Source: Tamarix chinensis
Taxonomy: Eukaryota; Streptophyta; Magnoliopsida; Caryophyllales; Tamaricaceae
NCBI GenBank assembly: GCA_030549775.1
Contig: CM060174.1
Span: 3,699,391 to 3,763,390 of the forward strand
Length of the DNA stretch: 64,000 bases
Direction of reading: 5' to 3'
Both the position numbers and the translations under genes were made by a program. Within the stretch, counting starts at the first letter, position 1, and each line of letters opens with the position of its first letter. Of this stretch, positions 11,691-24,420 are shown piece after piece. The notes below the pieces were generated by a model. The model was not told where the DNA came from and ran no database searches. It saw nothing but the letters and a program-made list of their open reading frames with translations.

Positions 11691-13445
11691 TACAAACCCC
11701 TATTAACATGTATTGTATGTTAACATACTACAATCCATACATTTTAGTGGGGTATAGCGGTTACCTTATTTCCAGCAAAAACTAAACTTTATTGGTATCC
11801 GGTTTAAAATGCTTAAGCTCTGTTTAATAAAATTTTGTACCTAACATAATATCACAAGTGAAATATTAATATTAGATAAATAAAAGAATTATTTTTATTA
11901 AAAATATTTATTAAATATATAACATGACCAAACTACTTTATATCTTAATATTAGCTAAAATATACCAAAATCACACAACATAACTCACGTTGCCTATGCA
12001 GCATGAGCCATGCAAACCATATGGATAAAGGAAATGAACAAGGGAAGGAAAAATGAAGGAGGGCGAGTCTTGGGTAAAGGGTTGAGGGAGGTGATGGAGG
12101 GGTTGGTAATGCTGGTTATTGGGTGTAGAAGTGAGGCAAGAGATGGGTGGTGGCTGGAGGTTGTGGTGCGACGGCTTGGAGGTGGAAGAGATGGTGGCGG
12201 GGCTACAGGAGAAAGGTGTGAAGAAGGGAGGGAGAAGAGAAATAAAGGATAAGAAGAGAAAGAGAAGGAGGAAGAGATAAGGTGGTGTAGGGGGAGGTTG
12301 ATGTGGTGTTAAGCGGTAGAGGGGAGGTTGTGATGGTGGTGGAAAGGGAGGTGAAAGAGGTGGCTAAGAGTGGTGGGTGTAGGGGAGTCTAAGGGAAGAA
12401 GGAGAAAATGGAGGGGGTAGACTACAAGAGTGGTTGGTGCAGGCTGCTTTGGGAGGTGTAGGGAGAAGGTAGGGTGGTGGAGATGGAATGGTGGCTAGGT
12501 TGGCGGTGGAGATAGCAGAGGGAGGTTGCAGGGATGTCAATGGAAAATAGGGGAGGAGTAAGGGGGAAAAGGAGAAGAGAGGATCAAGGAATAGGAGGGC
12601 TATGTTCAAGGGAGAATGAGGCAGAGAAGAAGAGAAGAAAAAGAAGAGGAAGAGAGGGAGGTGTGCGACATGTAGGGGTTAGGTGGTGCAGGGGGTGTTG
12701 TAGTTAGAGCATGCAAAGATGGTAGGGGATAGTATGGAAAGGAAGGGGACAACGGAGTTATAGAGTTGAAAATTGAAAATAAAGTAATGATAGGGAAGGA
12801 GGATGGTGTGGGGAGTCTGGCTAGGTAAGGGGAGGTGCAGGCTAGCTAGTGCAAGAGCGCAAATGGAAGACGGGAGAAGGCGTATGAGTGGAGGGGAGGG
12901 GTCGTTTGGCTTAGGCGGTGCAGGGGAAGAAGAAGAAGCGAAAAGGTCACATAGGGAAGGGGAGAAGGAAGAGGAAGCAGGTCAGCCCGTGTAGAGAAAA
13001 AAAAAAGGAAGGGGAAGGAAGGGAAGAGAAAGAAAAAGGGAAGGGTTGGGCTAGCCTAACAAAGAAGGAAGAAAGAAAAAAAGAAAATCAAGGAAAAAGG
13101 AAATTACTTTTAGAGTCAGGATTAAAATTTAGGCTAAATTTGGCTAATAATAAAATTATTAAATTAATTTATCCAAAAATTAAGGTATTAATTTAAGAAA
13201 AATAATTTAGGTAAAATTATGGGTTTGGGCATTTTTTTAAATAAAAGGAGTAAGATAAAATGATAAAAAAAAATATTTATATTGATTTATTAAATAATTA
13301 TATCTATTTTTATAAATCAAAGCTCCATAAAATAATTAAATCAATCATTTAAAATGAAATTATTCTGGATAAAAGGTTAAATATTTAATTTTAGAGTGTT
13401 ACAAGGTTTACTTTGCCATAAAAGCTAGAAATTATATATTATCAT

Positions 13446-13956
13446 CGTAACACTCCAAAAGTTAATACATAAAAAATTTTGTTTTTGCATAAGAAATTAT
13501 TAAAATAATTTAGTGTTACTGCTACATCCAATATGGAAAGAGGAATGATTAATACCTAACCAATTCCAAATGTAAGATTAAAACCACTCAAACAAGAAAT
13601 TAAGTGTGGTTAGAACTTAGTCCAAGGTCGAGACAAAACAATGGAAAACAATAAAGAAAAAGAAGAAACGAAATTAAATACAATAAGCAAGAGTTTATAC
13701 AACAATTGATGTCACAATAAGGGAACAAAAGAGAAAAACAAAAACAACCAGAAAGAGACACCAGATAACCTTAAGCAACTCTCTGACCTAACCCAAGTTG
13801 CTAAAACTATTAACATAACATGCAGGGATAAGAATGCTCATTATAATAGGTAGGAGACCATAAAATAGAACTTATTAGTACAACGGTTGTGAGTAAACTA
13901 CTATACAACACTAAGCATGCAAATATCACATACAGCACACAAGAGGTAACACAAAG
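13446..13956 (-). mobile_element. Fragment of a long LTR (copy 3)
   Basis: Starts CGTAACACTCC, a one-base change from the family's TGTAACACTCC 3' terminus, and is cut at 13956 by the next LTR. It keeps only about 510 bp of the 3' part in the reversed orientation. Confidence 0.55.
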
Positions 13957-14761
13957 TGTTACACCCCTAAATTTACAAATTAAAAATTTTCCTTTTTAAA
14001 AGTTAATTGTAGAAGCTAAAATAGTAAATCGCTGGGTGTTACTGTCATACTTGGTATAGGCCTGATTTCCTTTATCGTTTTGTTACCAAGTACTAAGGCT
14101 AAAGTATTGTTCCACTTAAATTAATCAAACAATTATAAATTAGAGTAGCGAGCGAGTTTAAGCAAATTAATAACATTTTAAATAGAACCAACTATCAGTG
14201 GTTACAAAATCTTAGGAAAAGAAAATACATAAAGATAATAAGAATTACATACTGTACTAGCTCAAAAGAAACGGGAAAAAATACTGGATAACCATACACT
14301 CTCAACCCAAATGATAGTCTTTAACAAATCTTGCAAGATAACTTACAAAGCCTACTATCCATTGAATAAGTAGGTGCCTAAGAAAAGGAACCATTCAATA
14401 CAATGGTACTAAGTAACCCATTATACAAAAGTAATATGAAAGATTTGTATAGAACACATAGAATGCATCATAACGGTACATGAATATTTAATTATGCATA
14501 CATTAACTAAAATATGATAATTATTCATATAACCACATAACATCAAAGCCATATACTACCAATTCTTTTTCATTTAAAAATAATTAAAACGTATCAGTAG
14601 TGCATCTAAGAGATGCTCTTTACAATATAATTAGAAAACAATATCACTCTCAAGTCATAACCATGTGTCAAAACTCTCATTGTCTAACCCACAACTTCTT
14701 ATAACACAGGTTGGCTCATCAACACAAACCAATAACAACACATATCATCACAGGTAGTCAC

Positions 14762-14990
14762 AAAGGCTACTACCGAACAAGAGGTAGGCACAAAGGCTGC
14801 TACCAGACCATAGGTAGGTATAAAGGCTATTACCGAACCATAGGTAGGCACAATAGCTACTACCAAACCGCAAGTAAGAACAAATGCTACTACCAAACCG
14901 CAAGTTGGCACAAAGGCTGTTTCCGAACCATAGATAGGCATAAAGGCTACTAACAAACCATAGGTAGGCATAAAGGCTACTACCAACCAA
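14762..14990 (-). repeat. 30 bp minisatellite in LTR copy 4
   Basis: Seven full units and a partial one, exactly 30 bp apart (14762, 14792, 14822, 14852, 14882, 14912, 14942), of the type AAAGGCTACTACCGAACCAT plus AGGTAGGCAC. The period is a multiple of three, so both strands stay open and give false 10-residue-repeat proteins. Confidence 0.9.
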
Positions 14991-15849
14991 TCCAATAATC
15001 ATTTCTATATTTATTTACTCGAGAGGAGATCAAATCAACCTGGAGACACTAAGGTACTCCAGTCATACTAGTGCTTAAGGGCAATATAGTATTCTACTGA
15101 TTACCCAACACAAGGACATAAAGGTATTTTAGTCGCATAGGTGCACGAAGGTACATAGTACACAACCAATAAGGACACATAATCCATAAATACGCATGCC
15201 CCCTAATTAGGTTCGTAGAGTTAAATAGAGAAAGATATAGGACCTAGTTGGGGCACTAAGGCACACCAAGAAAATCTATAAACAATCATAGGCTAAACTA
15301 CATCTTTAAAATAGTGACTCCTAAAGAGCCGTCATTCTCAATTTTAAGATATTTCCCTTTAAGTATTAGTGTTCTATAATGGTGACCACGAAAGCACATA
15401 TTAATCACATAGATTCAATTCTTCATACTTACCCATTCTTATTCATTTCCAAACATTCTGAGATAACCATATCAAGGTCATTACCAATGTCAACATCATA
15501 AATCTACTAAAGGACATCCTAGGCTCAAATTCACACTTAGGCACTTTAGGTCAAAAATGACCAAAATAACCATGAAGCTAAAGTTACCATTTTACCATCC
15601 ATTTCCATTATAAATTCTATTTTAATTATCAACTTGTCATAAAAAGGATAACATCTCATAATTAAATTATTTATCGTGTAATTAAATTACTAGATACGCC
15701 AAAAGACCATTTTTTTTCTTATACACAATTCTGCACATAACACCCTAACATGTATTTTTAGAACATCAAAATGCATATTCTCATGTTTAAAATTAATAAC
15801 ACTTATCAAGTATGTTTATTAGAATAACCATCATGGTACCCTCAAATTA

Positions 15850-16600
15850 CCAAAATACCCATATGCCATATGATAGTCATAAGACTCATAACATACTGAA
15901 ACATGTGTTTCTAAAAAGCAAAACACATATTCTTATAATTAATAATAAATAGTACATATCATGCATGTTTATTAGAAGAATCATTGTGGTACACTTAAAA
16001 TTATCAAAATATCCCTAGATCATATAGTAGTGATAATCATGCTGAAACATATGCTTCTAAAACAACAGCACATATTCTCATGCTTAACAACAAATAATAC
16101 ATATCATGCATGTTTATTCGAATAATCATCATGGTAAAATCCAAATTACCAAAATACCCCTAGGCCATATAATAGTCATAATCATGCTGAAACATGTGTT
16201 TCTAAAATAGCAAAACACCTATTCTCACTCTTAATAATAAATAATATGTATCATGCATGTTTATTAGAAAAATCATCGTGGTACACTCAAAATCACCAAA
16301 ATATCCCTAGGCTATATAGTAGTAATAATTATGCTGAAACATGTGTTCCTAAAACAGTAACACACTTAGTTATTCTCATGCTTAACAACAAATAATACAT
16401 ATCAAATATGTTTATTAGAATAATCATCATCATACCAAAATACCCCTACGCCATATAATAATAACAATCATCCTAAAACATGGGTTTCTAAAATAGCAAC
16501 ACCTACCACCATATACTTAACAATAATTAGAACATGTTACGCATTTTGATTTATATTAAATATCATAGTGTGCTTAAATGACTAAATTGTCCCTTGGGCA
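15850..16600 (-). repeat. ~147 bp tandem array in LTR copy 4
   Basis: Units marked by AAAATACCCCTAGGCCATAT near 15858, 16013, 16157, 16303, 16444 and 16590, spaced 141-155 bp, with an internal GCTGAAACATGTGTTTCTAAA and TATCATGCATGTTTATTAGA. Related to the array at 10980-11690. Confidence 0.8.
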
Positions 16601-17880
16601 CATAAATTATAATGATAATCATGCCACAAGTACATCTAAAAATGCTTAACCTAACACTTTTACCTGTACATATCATACAAAATCTCTCCCCACATTAGAT
16701 CCATTTTAATCACAATGGATAACATGCTTTCTTTTCGATTTGTCATGATAACAACAATAAGCACATAATTATTCGTAACAATTCATGATTAACACAAATT
16801 ACATATCAAAACCCTAATATGCTATCATAAAATATTCAAAAATTTTAATGGAGTATAAAGATTACTTGATTTCCAGCAAAAGCATAATTTACTAGTAATC
16901 TCCTAAAAATTATTAGGCTCCGCTAATAAAAGTTTTGTACCTAAAAATAATATCACAAATACCTTATTAATATTTAATCAATAAAATAATAATTTTTATT
17001 CAAAATATTTAATGAAATATAAAATTACTAAGCTACCCATATATATTGAATATTACCAAAATAATTTAAATTTTGAAGACACGAATAACGTTGCAAGTTT
17101 AGCATGAGCCATGCAAATATAGGCTCAATGGCTAGTTGTTAAGGGTTGGAGGTGACAGGTGGGGGTGTTGGTTTGGTTAGTGGGCGTAGGGCTATTTAAG
17201 GAGGTGGAGATGGTGGTGGCTGGGTGGGTTGGTGTAATAGGGCTACAGGAAGGAGGTGACATAGAGAATGGAAATGAGAGGAAGAAGAAGGAAGGGTTGG
17301 TGATGGGGTCACTACAACTGATTGCACATGTAATGGAAGTTGTGGCCAGAGGTAGACCAGCTGAGAGGAGCTGTAAGGGTAGAGGAAATGGAGGTTAGAT
17401 AAGGGTGTAGAGAGGTTGGTGGAGGCAATGGCAGTGTCGAGTGGAGAAGATGAATGCAAGGGGCTGGGGGAAGGGTGGCTGGTGGTGGTGAGGTTGTGGT
17501 TTAGTTGTGTAGGGCTGTAGGGGTCGAGGAAATGGTGGCATCGAGTAGAGGGGTGGAAATGGCAGAAACTATCGTTGCCCAAGTTATGGATGCAAAGGAT
17601 GAGGTCGATACTAGGGGCGAGGATTCGAAAAATCCACCATAAGGAATGGAGGAAAGAAAAATAAAGTGACATAGGAGTAGGATGAAGGAGGGGAGAAAAG
17701 AAGAGGAAGGTCGTTGACAGTGGAGGCTAGGATGGTGGTGGCGATGTAGTGATGCTCTAGATTAGATGGTGGGGAGGAAAAAAGAATAGAGCTAGAGGTA
17801 GAGGAAGAAAAAAGAAAGAATGAAGGAAGGATTGAGGAGAAGAGTCAAGGTGCGAGGGAGGAGGAGGAGAAGAATAAGGA

Positions 17881-18106
17881 GAAGAAGAAGAAGAAGAAGA
17901 AGAAGAAGAAGAAGAAGAAGAAGAAGAAGAAGAAGAAGAAGAAGAAGAAGAAGAAGAAGAAGAAGAAGAAGAAGAAGAAGAAGAAGAAGAAGAAGAAGAA
18001 GAAGAAGAAGAAGAAGAAGAAGAAGAAGAAGAAGAAGAAGAAGAAGAAGAAGAAGAAGAAGAAGAAGAAGAAGAAGAAGAAGAAGAAGAAGAAGAAGAAG
18101 AAGAAG
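17881..18106 (+). repeat. (GAA)n microsatellite, about 75 units
   Basis: An uninterrupted GAA/TTC run of about 226 bp within the purine-rich part of LTR copy 4, preceded by imperfect GGAGAA repeats. The all-arginine, all-serine and all-leucine frames across it are artefacts. Confidence 0.97.
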
Positions 18107-18248
18107 AGATGAGATGGGGCTTAAGCATGTGATGGGGTAGGTAAGATTTGTAAGGAAAGGGTGCAAGTAGGGTAGAGTGGTGCAAGGTTGATAGGGATGG
18201 AAGACGACAGTGTGTAGGGAGGTTAGTGCGGGTTGGGGGAGGTGTCGT

Positions 18249-19411
18249 TGTAACACCCTCCAAAATTCACTACTTAAAAACTTTATTTTATAAAAAGCTA
18301 AAGCGAAAGTAAGGAAAACAAGATTGTGAATTTTGGGGATAATATTGTCCTAATTGATACAAGCCCGGCCCTTGGCCAGCGTTATACTAACCACAAGGCT
18401 AAAAGAAATTTATTTTCAACCATTGATCAAACTTAAAATAAGAATTTTTAGAAGAACTGGAAAGTTCATAATATAGAAATTGGAGCACACGTAAATAGGT
18501 TTATAATCCAAAGGAGTACATAATTAAAGTTCCCAAATGAATGGAAAGTATAGTATGATAAAATAGTACTAAAATAAAAATGATATAGGGTAAATGAAAT
18601 GGAAAAGAGAATCTGGCCAAGTCGCTCTCTGTCCCCAAGCCAAGTCCAAGCTCAACTCTCAACTCCACCTGATGCCTCATAAGTATTGCAGGCATCGAAG
18701 ATAATATCTCCTACCTACACAAACTTAAGGGGGCCTCTGCTCATGAGAATGAGTAGCATCCATGAAACGAGTGGTCGGTACACTAAGTACTGAGTAAGGT
18801 AACCATGCAACTAAGGCCAAACATAGAAGGCATATAACACAAGCATGATCATGTAGACAGCGTACAAACAATACAGATAATGAAGGCTAAGTTACGGTCC
18901 AGATAAACTTATTCTTTAGATCGATAGTCAATATACTCATTTCACACATGCTCTTTATCAATCCATGTGAGTGCAGGAACCCCATTATTATAGCCATTGG
19001 ACCAAAAAATTATGGGGAAAAAGGCTCCTAACCACTATTATACCTGGTGGATCGGTCTCTAGGGAAAATGCTCCTAGCTACTATTATTCGTCGGTGCACC
19101 AGTTTGGCCTCGACTCTCATGGTATTTTACTGTAATTACTTAGTGTCTTTCCCATGTATTATCATCATTATATTCAGTTTGTTGAGCATGGAATCCCCCA
19201 CTATTATAGCTGATGGACAAGCAACATGCAAGGCAAAATGTGGTCACTATTATTCGTCGGTGGACTGGTCTTCAAGGTACCCCCGGCTCCTAGCCACTAT
19301 TATTCACCAGTGGACCTGTCTGGGCCTGGCTCAACAATCTTCCTCTTTAAATGGTTAGTGTCTTATTTCTGTCTTGTTCGATAAATATTTCACCCTTGAC
19401 ATGCATGTCAC
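18249..19411 (-). mobile_element. Long LTR (copy 5), interrupted by a CACTA element
   Basis: Begins TGTAACACCCTCC at 18249 inside the purine-rich part of copy 4 and shows the conserved 3' segment and the ATAATAGTGG motif block (18960-19330). It is broken at about 19412 by a CACTA transposon. The sequence right of that transposon (about 27185-27295, with repeated GGAGGCAACTACCAAAC) looks like its continuation. The 5' end is lost. Confidence 0.6.
18960..19330 (-). repeat. ATAATAGTGG motif block in LTR copy 5
   Basis: Five copies of CCACTATTAT plus a GGTGGACCGGTC-like part, separated by GCTCCTAG spacers. Same motif as in copies 1, 2 and 7. Confidence 0.7.
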
Positions 19412-20130
19412 CACCCTCTACTACTATTCTCTCAAGAGGTATACATGACAGTTTTAACTTATAGCCGTCATGTATATCCTACTCCCCCCTCCCCCTCATT
19501 TTTTACTTTGTCATTTTTTAACCTAGAACCTCCTAAGCTTTTTCACTTTACATCCTAATATCCATACAATGTCATTCTAAGAGAAGCTCTGCAATCACCA
19601 TTGACTTTCTCTCTTCACTTCACCGAATTTCTTACTCATTTTCTTTCCACAACACTTTGTTGTTGTTGCATTTCTCTTTCTCTTCTCACAGTATGTGCAT
19701 TATTCTTCATTTTTCCTTTTCTTTGAAGTTTGAGCATTGTGTATAAATTTCTCTTTATTTCTTAACTTTTCTTGTGTTATTTCTTCGTCATGTATTATAT
19801 GTTGTGTATTTCATTATTCATTATTCATTATACTATATATGATGTTGTGGAGTATATCTTTATACTCTACATTGTTAGTTTTTGTGCTAATACGTTTTTT
19901 AAATATATGTATGTATATATATATATATTACTAAACTATATATTGTGAAAAACAAAGTATATAAACGAAACAGATAATAATCTGTATAAGTGTTTTGTTA
20001 CTAGTGCAAATGGTGTGGTGCATATATATTCCGAATATGTTGCTCGATTTATTTTTTTTTTCTTGACTTGGATAATATTTTCATATCCATTTTTTGTAGT
20101 TTAGGGGCCGATCTATACTTATTTCTCATT

Positions 20131-21340
20131 ATGGATCATAAGTGGATATATATGAGCAAGTTGTCTAGATAATATATAGACGGTGTTCAAAACTTTATTA
20201 AGTTAGTCTTTGAACATTTAAAAGATCTTTCGTGGACATCTTTCCTATGTGTAGATTGTGAAAATATAATAAGGATAGGGCTAAAAGAGATATGAGATCA
20301 TCTCATTATCCATGAAATTGATAAGAGGTATACTAAGTGGATATAGCATGGAGAGCTACTTCTTAATGAACCTAGTGTGGTTGACCACGATGATGTTGAA
20401 GTTGATTATGATTTTTATTACATGGAGTACCTAACTAAAAATGTTGAAGAATATTTTAGAGACCATCCGGAATTGTTTGAAAAGTTAGTTAATGATTTAG
20501 AAATGCCATTTTTACAATGGTTGTATTATATTTACAAAATTATCTGTCTTGTTACGACTGAATAATTTGAAGGAGCTTCACTTCTCTTCTTGAGCTCTTG
20601 ACATGGATGCTTTTAGAATACAATTCCTCCTTGTACTTATGAATCTAAGAAGATTTTCTATTCAATAGATTTTAATTATAAAAATATTCATGCTTTCGCT
20701 AATTATTCCATTTTATATCGTTAGATTGTTGTCCTCTATGTCAAATGTCACTATATAAGAGTGTTAAGGTCCCTAATAAGGTGTTATGGTACTTTTCAAT
20801 TATACCATGATTCTGGCACATGTTTTGTAATGAGAAAAATGTAGAGAATATTATATGGCATGCGAAAGGAAGGATTTCTGATGACAAGCTTAGACATCCT
20901 ATAAATTCTCCTTAATTGAAAATGATTAATTCTGTATACCATAATTTGGGTAGTGAAGATAGAAACCTACAGGTTGCACTCTATTCAAACATAATGAGTC
21001 ATTTTAATGGAAACACTAACTATAGTTTATGGCCCATTATTCTAGTGATCTACAATCTTCACCCATCAATATATATGAAGAGAAAATGGATGATGTTATC
21101 ATTACTTATATCTGGTCCAAATCATTTGGGTAATAATATTAATGTTTATTTGGCTCCCCTTATTGAGGATTTAAAATACCTGTAGGATCATGGAGTTTAG
21201 GTAGTTAATGCACGGAGTCAAGAGTCTTTTAACTTGATAGCAATATTATTTTGTACAATAAATGATTTTTCTACATGAGGTAATCTTTTCGATGATAGTG
21301 TACATGGGTGTTGTGCATGTCCTATTTACTTAGCTTGGTT
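20131..21340 (+). pseudogene. CACTA TNP2-type transposase, degenerate
   Basis: The first block, 20131-20355, matches the N-terminal transposase-associated domain of plant EnSpm proteins: it opens MDHKWIYMSKLSR, has YIDGV, and ends WI*HGE, with in-frame stops. The next block includes IWHAKGRISDDKLRHP (20850-20900), the family's WH...D.KLRHP motif, and an open stretch (20916-21185) with YSLWPIILVIYNL, MLSLLISGP and IDVYL-like NINVYLAPLIEDL, typical of the Transposase_21 (TNP2) core. TINDFS and CPIYLAWF follow near 21260-21340. In life this protein would cut and rejoin CACTA ends in the nucleus. Stops and frameshifts show it is dead. Confidence 0.8.
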
Positions 21341-21369
21341 TAATATAGTTACATATCCTAAACTATTTG

Positions 21370-23220
21370 TTCTATCTTTAAACATTTAGGTTTGAGAAAG
21401 GACCATACAGCTAGTGCTTTTGATAAAGAAGGTCCAAATGACCTTATTACACACACTTTAGGGCACTCAAGAGCATGGTGGCTGATGTAGGACATATAAT
21501 TACAGGTTCAACCTATCTAAAGTATTTAGACATCACTCTGGGTCTCACCCTTTAAAGGAAAACTATGAACAAATAGAGAAAGAAATTACATCATTAAGAG
21601 AATCACAAGAATTAATCCTTAGAAGGTTGGATATTATGTCCTCAAATTCACAATGTCAAGTTCAACCCTTCACATCTAGTTTCCCTTGACCCTTTTCAAA
21701 AATTAATGAGGTAATATAATACACTATACTCTATGTACTTTAATGTATTTTGTTACCATAACTTGAATCTTTTAATTATTAATTATTTCTAGATCAGTAT
21801 CATTGTGACTTGAATGTCATAGAGGATGAGTCTTTTATAGCAAATGCTACTACATTTATTGAGTCCAACTCAACCCTTCATACTCGGCCATTGGGCTTTG
21901 ACAAAGTTTGGGTATCAATTCATAGTGTCTTCGAGTTATACTTAATGGACTCATTACCACTTGATGTGGCATATAATCACAAAGAACGGGATATGCTCGT
22001 ACTATGCTTACTAGTCAGGCAATTTGTTGGATAGTCGAGTAACCTTGTAATTATCAAGGATGAGGTAATTCAAAATTTTTAAATTTTAGATTACGTTCTT
22101 GTTAATTAAGTGATAATATACAATATAATAATTATTCCATCAACATTGTCTTACTTAAGGTGGTCATATTCTTACAAAAAAATATTAGTAAGAGGTCCGA
22201 AAAAGATATGGACTATGCATAAACCCAAAAAGCCTTGGGAATGAAAACAATAATAAAGTGTCATGACCTATCACCTCAATTTAGGTTGTAATAGACGTTA
22301 CACATTCATTGGATGGGAATTCTATTAGGATTCCTCTTCCTACTCATTTCTACATGAAATCTAAAGATGTGAATATTTGGATTGAGGTAGAGGACATCCT
22401 ATATTTGTTACAAGGAGAAATTTTACAATGCCAACATATAATTACATAAAAGAGGTAATTCAAATCATTTCATGTTTGATATTATTTTAATTATTAGAGA
22501 CATGGTGATGTTGATACTAAAAAAAAATATATTCTTTCATGGTCATAGGTTCCTGAAAGATAATTTACTATCTGATGTATTAGACGGGTCTAATGTATAT
22601 AGATTTCTATGCTCAGATAGGATCTCCAATGAAACTGATAATATGGAGCATGTTCCATATGTGGTTAACTCGATGAAGATGGATCCATAGTCCCTCTTAT
22701 TTGCTCCATTTTCCTTTAACATGCATTGAGTACTAGTGATATTGTGGTCATCTTCAAGGATCGCATATTGTATGGATTCAATTTTAGAAAGGAAGGGCAC
22801 TACCCCCCCTCAGGTGGAGTATGTCTTGGAAAAAATAAAGGCTTGTAGTTTTATGTCATTTAAGAATCAATATCATTTAATATTAATCAGTTGTATGAGT
22901 AAATAATAAAATAATGGGAAAAAATTTAGTATCCACTACAACAAGATAGTGTAAGTTGTGGATACTACGTTATTATTTTTATGAAATAAATCATTTGCAA
23001 ACATTGGACGGGGTAAGGAGAAGAATGTATCTACTTTTTTTAGTTTGTATTAATTGTGTTTATCTATATACATTGATAATAGCATGGTATTTTTCATCTT
23101 TTGTAAGCGAATCAATATCATGACCTTCTTAATAACCAAAATAACAAGATCAATGAAGCTAGGAAAGAATTGTTAGATTTTATTACAAGTTTTTGTGATG
23201 ATTACATGTAGAATCATGTG
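21370..23220 (+). pseudogene. Second CACTA gene remnant (transposase-24 / Ulp1-like)
   Basis: Around 21460-21690 there is HSRAWW and a coiled-coil-like SLRESQELILRRLD, which fit the plant transposase Ptta/EnSpm (Transposase_24) family. Around 22290-22440 PLPTHFYMKSKDVNIWIEVED resembles the linker region seen next to Ulp1 domains. At 22640-22860 the segments APFSFNMH and VLVILW plus MDSI resemble the start of a C48 Ulp1 cysteine protease, where APYN..HW.L..I is expected. Stops are frequent and no catalytic Cys block is preserved. Plant CACTA elements often carry this second gene beside TNP2. Assignments of the parts are inference from short matches. Confidence 0.5.
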
Positions 23221-24284
23221 CAGATTTTTATTTTATTTTTTTGTACATAGAGTGTAAATATGAATGAAGAAGAATTTTGTAAAAATCTTTGTATACAATG
23301 AAAATATATAATTGGTTATTTCTCGTTGCTTGATGTTTTAGATGAGGCAAATACTTATTATGTTGTAGAAAGCATCATTAAAACATATGTAGGTTTTTTC
23401 TAGGAAAAAATATTGCATAGCAATTATAGTAGTATTCTTTAAAAAAATAGGAATACACGGCAGTTATACTTAAAAATGCCGTGTATACCACAAGGGAAAA
23501 TAGAATACACAGTGGTTCTATGCCCCAACCATCGTGTATTCTATATGGCATAGTATTGTAACACTCTCATTTTACCAACTAAAAATTTTTATTTTTATGG
23601 AAGCATTAATTACTAAATTACTGAGTGTTATCGCCACACTTAGCATAAATCGGTCTCCCTCGCCCTTCTTACACCAAGAGCCAAGAATATAACAAACCAT
23701 AACTAAAGTAAAATAGAATAAATAGAATAATACATAAATAGAAGTTATGAATAAATGTTGTAGTACAATAGTATAACCAAAAGTAAAGGACCTAAAAGTC
23801 CAAAGGAAAACCAATTGTGACAAAAACAAGCACCCGAAGGTATAACTTCAGTTTTCCCTAACTCTTAGACCCAAAGGCCCATTATGAAAATGGAACCTCT
23901 TCCCAAGGACTCTACTTGTCCTACCTACTCTTATAAGCTTCATGCCACTCCATGGCTCTCAAATAGTCATATGAAAAAGTAGTATCAATATGAGTTCCTT
24001 GTACTGAGTAGATCGCAATACTTCACAAGAAGCATCATACCCACATTTCACATAGTTACAAAAAAGATGTAAAGCATACTTGGGCACAATGCATGAACCA
24101 TAAACACAAGAAATATTCATGGGACAACATGTATAAACATCTAATCTCAAACTTACAGTAAAACATACCAATTTGCTTCTCATCATTTCAAGGTGCAAAG
24201 GTATATTCGATTAGTTAAGTATATTCCAATCATAGTGGTCAAGCACTGAGGAAAATACTAAAACAATAATCCAAAACTACACCA

Positions 24285-24420
24285 GGGTAGGGCACTAAGG
24301 CCTCTACCAAACCAAAAAATCCAACACAAACCAAGGTAGGGCACTCAGGCAACTACCGAACCAATAAATCCAATATAATACCAAGGTAGGGCACTGAAGT
24401 CACTACCAAACTAAGAAATC
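24285..24420 (-). repeat. ~64 bp minisatellite in LTR copy 6
   Basis: Three units with AGGTAGGGCACT, AGGC, CTACCAAACCAA and AAATCCAA. They correspond in position to the 30 bp array of copy 4. Confidence 0.65.

Larger units (their letters stand above)
9161..13403 (-). mobile_element. Complete long solo LTR (copy 2), 4243 bp
   Basis: Runs from TGTAACACCCCC at 9161 to AGTGTTACA at 13403, with the 5 bp direct repeat AGGTT on both sides (9156-9160 and 13404-13408). That is the signature of a single LTR left after recombination between the two LTRs of a retrotransposon. On the - strand the order is the AT-rich 5' part, a pyrimidine-rich stretch (13090-12010, read as G-rich on +), a ~147 bp array (11690-10980), a ~59 bp motif array (10190-9920), and the conserved 3' end. 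There is no internal region, primer binding site or pol sequence. The proline-, arginine- or glycine-rich short reading frames in 12010-13196 are low-complexity artefacts. Confidence 0.85.
13957..18248 (-). mobile_element. Long LTR (copy 4), 5' end missing
   Basis: Begins TGTTACACCCCTAAATTT at 13957 and follows the family order on the - strand: conserved 3' end, a 30 bp minisatellite (14762-14990), a ~147 bp array (15850-16600), then the purine-rich stretch (17100-18248) with a long GAA repeat. It is interrupted at 18249 by the start of another LTR, and its 5' AT-rich end is not seen. The 154-, 158- and 168-residue frames over 17196-18263 come from the low-complexity sequence and are not genes. 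Confidence 0.7.

Noticed and set aside
14762..14990. CRISPR-like regular repeats
   Set aside because: Plant DNA; units are contiguous with no unique spacers.
14699..15002. A repetitive protein with 10-residue repeats on both strands
   Set aside because: Caused by a 30 bp minisatellite; no start context, composition or conservation expected of a gene.
17196..18263. Open frames of 106-168 residues rich in Ser, Leu or Arg
   Set aside because: They run through the GAA/TTC repeat and purine-rich LTR sequence, with all frames open; no domain.
20377..20565. A short independent acidic protein
   Set aside because: It is the in-frame continuation of the degenerate CACTA transposase between stop codons.
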